From positions 1 through 15,205 of the forward strand of contig JBGTDU010000029.1 of assembly GCA_041748175.1 (NCBI GenBank): DNA of 15,205 nt, read 5' to 3'. Below, in pieces: positions 14,156-15,205 of the stretch. The notes below the pieces were generated by a model, which saw nothing but the letters and a program-made list of their open reading frames with translations, was not told where the DNA came from and did not search any database. Positions within the stretch are counted from its first letter, which is position 1. Every line of letters starts with the position of its first letter. This DNA comes from JAHEJB01 sp041748175 (GTDB taxonomy: Bacteria; Bacteroidota; Rhodothermia; Rhodothermales; Rubricoccaceae). Made by a program: the position numbers and the translations under genes.

Positions 14156-15115
14156 ATGAAACGATTCGCTCTCTTCACCCTCGCGCTCGCGCCACTTACC
14201 GCCCAGGCACAGGGCCGGATTCCGTCCGGACCCGATTTTCAGGCTCTTTATTACCAAATAGGTTGGGGTGTTGTTGAGTTAGATGGTCGGCGCTACACCG
14301 CTGACGACCATGCACTCTGGGTCACGGAAGCCGGGCCGGACGCGTTTGTCGTGGCGGATACACTGACGGGAGAGCGCTGCCTCGACACGAATGAAACCGT
14401 TCTTTCCGGCCCGCCTATTGTCTACGATGAGGCGCTGTACTTCGTGGCCGCTGAGGAAAAAGAGGAATACCCATGCGCGTATTCACTGTGGCGCTATCGG
14501 CCAGGTGGGCGCATCGAACTTGTTGCAACGGGTCCCTTCGATACACACGATCTGACCTTGATAGATGGGCGGTTCTTTGCCGGGGGCCGAGACGATGTGT
14601 ATGGACACGCCGTGTTCGAGTTTCTTCTGGAAACGCGTACATACCGCGGTGTTGTGGGTGCCGACCTTGGCAGCCCAAGCATGTTGTTCAATTCGATCAC
14701 GGCGCTCAATGGCCGCCTTTACTTCAACGGTCGCGACACGGAGGGCTCCTACAATCTTTGGCAGTACGACCCGACTTCCGAAGAGTCCCACGTTGTCGTT
14801 GAAAGGCGCGAGGCGCACGACGTCACCCCATTCAACGGTCGGCTGTTCTTCGTTGCGCCACACGAGGAGGCGAGCGGGCTTTGGGTGTTCGATCCGGCTT
14901 CGCAAAGCGCGGTAATGGTAGCTGCATTTGAAGAGGGGCAGTACGCTCACGGCTTCCTCGTTCACAATGGTCGCCTTTTTTTCCGAATCAATTACGACGG
15001 CCTTCGGATGTACGATCCAATTGCCGAGTCACTTACTGCGTTCGGTTCAGGCGTCCAGTTTGGGGTTGGGGCTGACCAAAAAGTCCGCGCCTGGGTGGGC
15101 GTTTTGTGCATGTAA
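14156..15115 (+). CDS. secreted beta-propeller-like protein of unknown function
   Basis: The 319-residue protein begins with a Sec signal peptide (MKRFALFTLALAPLTAQA, cleavage likely after residue 18). The rest is a series of about 42-48-residue repeats typical of a propeller. One repeat element is an (N/D)GR(L/F)(Y/F)F-type strand at 43, 91 (degenerate), 137, 185, 227 and 271. The other is an LWxYDP-type strand at 111, 153 (degenerate), 201, 242 and 283. Six blades are suggested. No catalytic motif, lipobox or type IX sorting domain was seen. Cysteines are few (75, 107, 318). The function is not known; such proteins often bind surfaces or ligands. The C-terminus ends in VLCM, 26 bases before a transposase start, and may have been trimmed. 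Confidence 0.75.
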   Translation: MKRFALFTLALAPLTAQAQGRIPSGPDFQALYYQIGWGVVELDGRRYTADDHALWVTEAGPDAFVVADTLTGERCLDTNETVLSGPPIVYDEALYFVAAEEKEEYPCAYSLWRYRPGGRIELVATGPFDTHDLTLIDGRFFAGGRDDVYGHAVFEFLLETRTYRGVVGADLGSPSMLFNSITALNGRLYFNGRDTEGSYNLWQYDPTSEESHVVVERREAHDVTPFNGRLFFVAPHEEASGLWVFDPASQSAVMVAAFEEGQYAHGFLVHNGRLFFRINYDGLRMYDPIAESLTAFGSGVQFGVGADQKVRAWVGVLCM

Positions 15116-15141
15116 AGGGGTTGGTTTGGTTAAATTTAGCC

Positions 15142-15205
15142 ATGCAAACTCTTGGATCCTCGGGCAAGGTCACCTTCAAGGAGTACCAGCCCCATCAGCC
15201 GACTT
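15142..15205 (+). CDS. N-terminus of IS1182-type transposase, cut by the window end
   Basis: Twenty-one codons are open to the edge of the window, reading MQTLGSSGKVTFKEYQPHQP and one more residue. IS1182-family DDE transposases of this lineage begin with a short leader, then a KVxFKxYxxxQ stretch followed by LLPPSLxxLIP. The visible part fits the first half of that pattern; the deciding LLPP segment lies outside. The start is 26 bases after the propeller gene stop. The element's left inverted repeat should lie before the ATG, in or near the end of that gene, but I cannot define it from one end alone. Confidence 0.55.
   Translation, partial: MQTLGSSGKVTFKEYQPHQPT

Noticed and set aside
1..15205. 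Composite transposon bounded by the two insertion sequences
   Set aside because: The two edges belong to different IS families, and the segment holds core genes (ruvB, rpoN, gcvP, rnc), so joint mobilisation is unlikely.

Overview
The window looks like chromosomal DNA from a member of the Bacteroidota/Rhodothermota lineage, most likely a Rhodothermales-like bacterium of moderate GC. This is an inference. It rests on an RpoN with the Q-rich start and acidic linker seen in that group, a DUF3109 protein typical of these phyla, and the near absence of Shine-Dalgarno motifs before any start codon. One promoter-like match to the Bacteroidota -7 element (TACCTTTG, before the last full gene) also fits. 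Both edges touch mobile DNA: the C-terminal end of an IS110-family transposase at the left, and what looks like the first codons of an IS1182-type transposase at the right.

Left block (150-3182, minus strand): ruvB (Holliday-junction helicase motor), a small cupin, a DUF1801 protein and an LtrA-family membrane protein lie head to tail with gaps of 3 to about 35 bases, so they are probably one operon read from ruvB. A 234-base divergent gap separates them from a plus-strand pair, a DUF3109 Cys-rich protein and rpoN (sigma-54). rpoN converges with a DinB-family gene with no base between the two stop codons.

Middle block (6186-8339, plus strand): a near-consensus sigma-54 -24/-12 promoter drives an unrecognised 81-residue acidic protein, and a textbook intrinsic terminator closes the unit. 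The next 307 bases hold no plus-strand gene. On the minus strand they carry a reading frame with protein-like composition broken by one in-frame TAG, perhaps a decayed gene. Then come an M23-peptidase lipoprotein and an overlapping pair: a 75-residue protein and a MNT/AbiEii-like nucleotidyltransferase whose second catalytic aspartate is replaced by valine.

Right block: gcvP (glycine cleavage P-protein) and rnc (RNase III) on the minus strand, then on the plus strand a Sad/YneI-like succinate-semialdehyde dehydrogenase, a PspB-like small membrane protein and a secreted beta-propeller-like protein. The propeller gene's leader holds mutually exclusive inverted repeats.

The most interesting point is the compact sigma-54 unit at 6156-6566, in a window that also encodes sigma-54 itself. 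No tRNA, rRNA, CRISPR array or phage module was seen.
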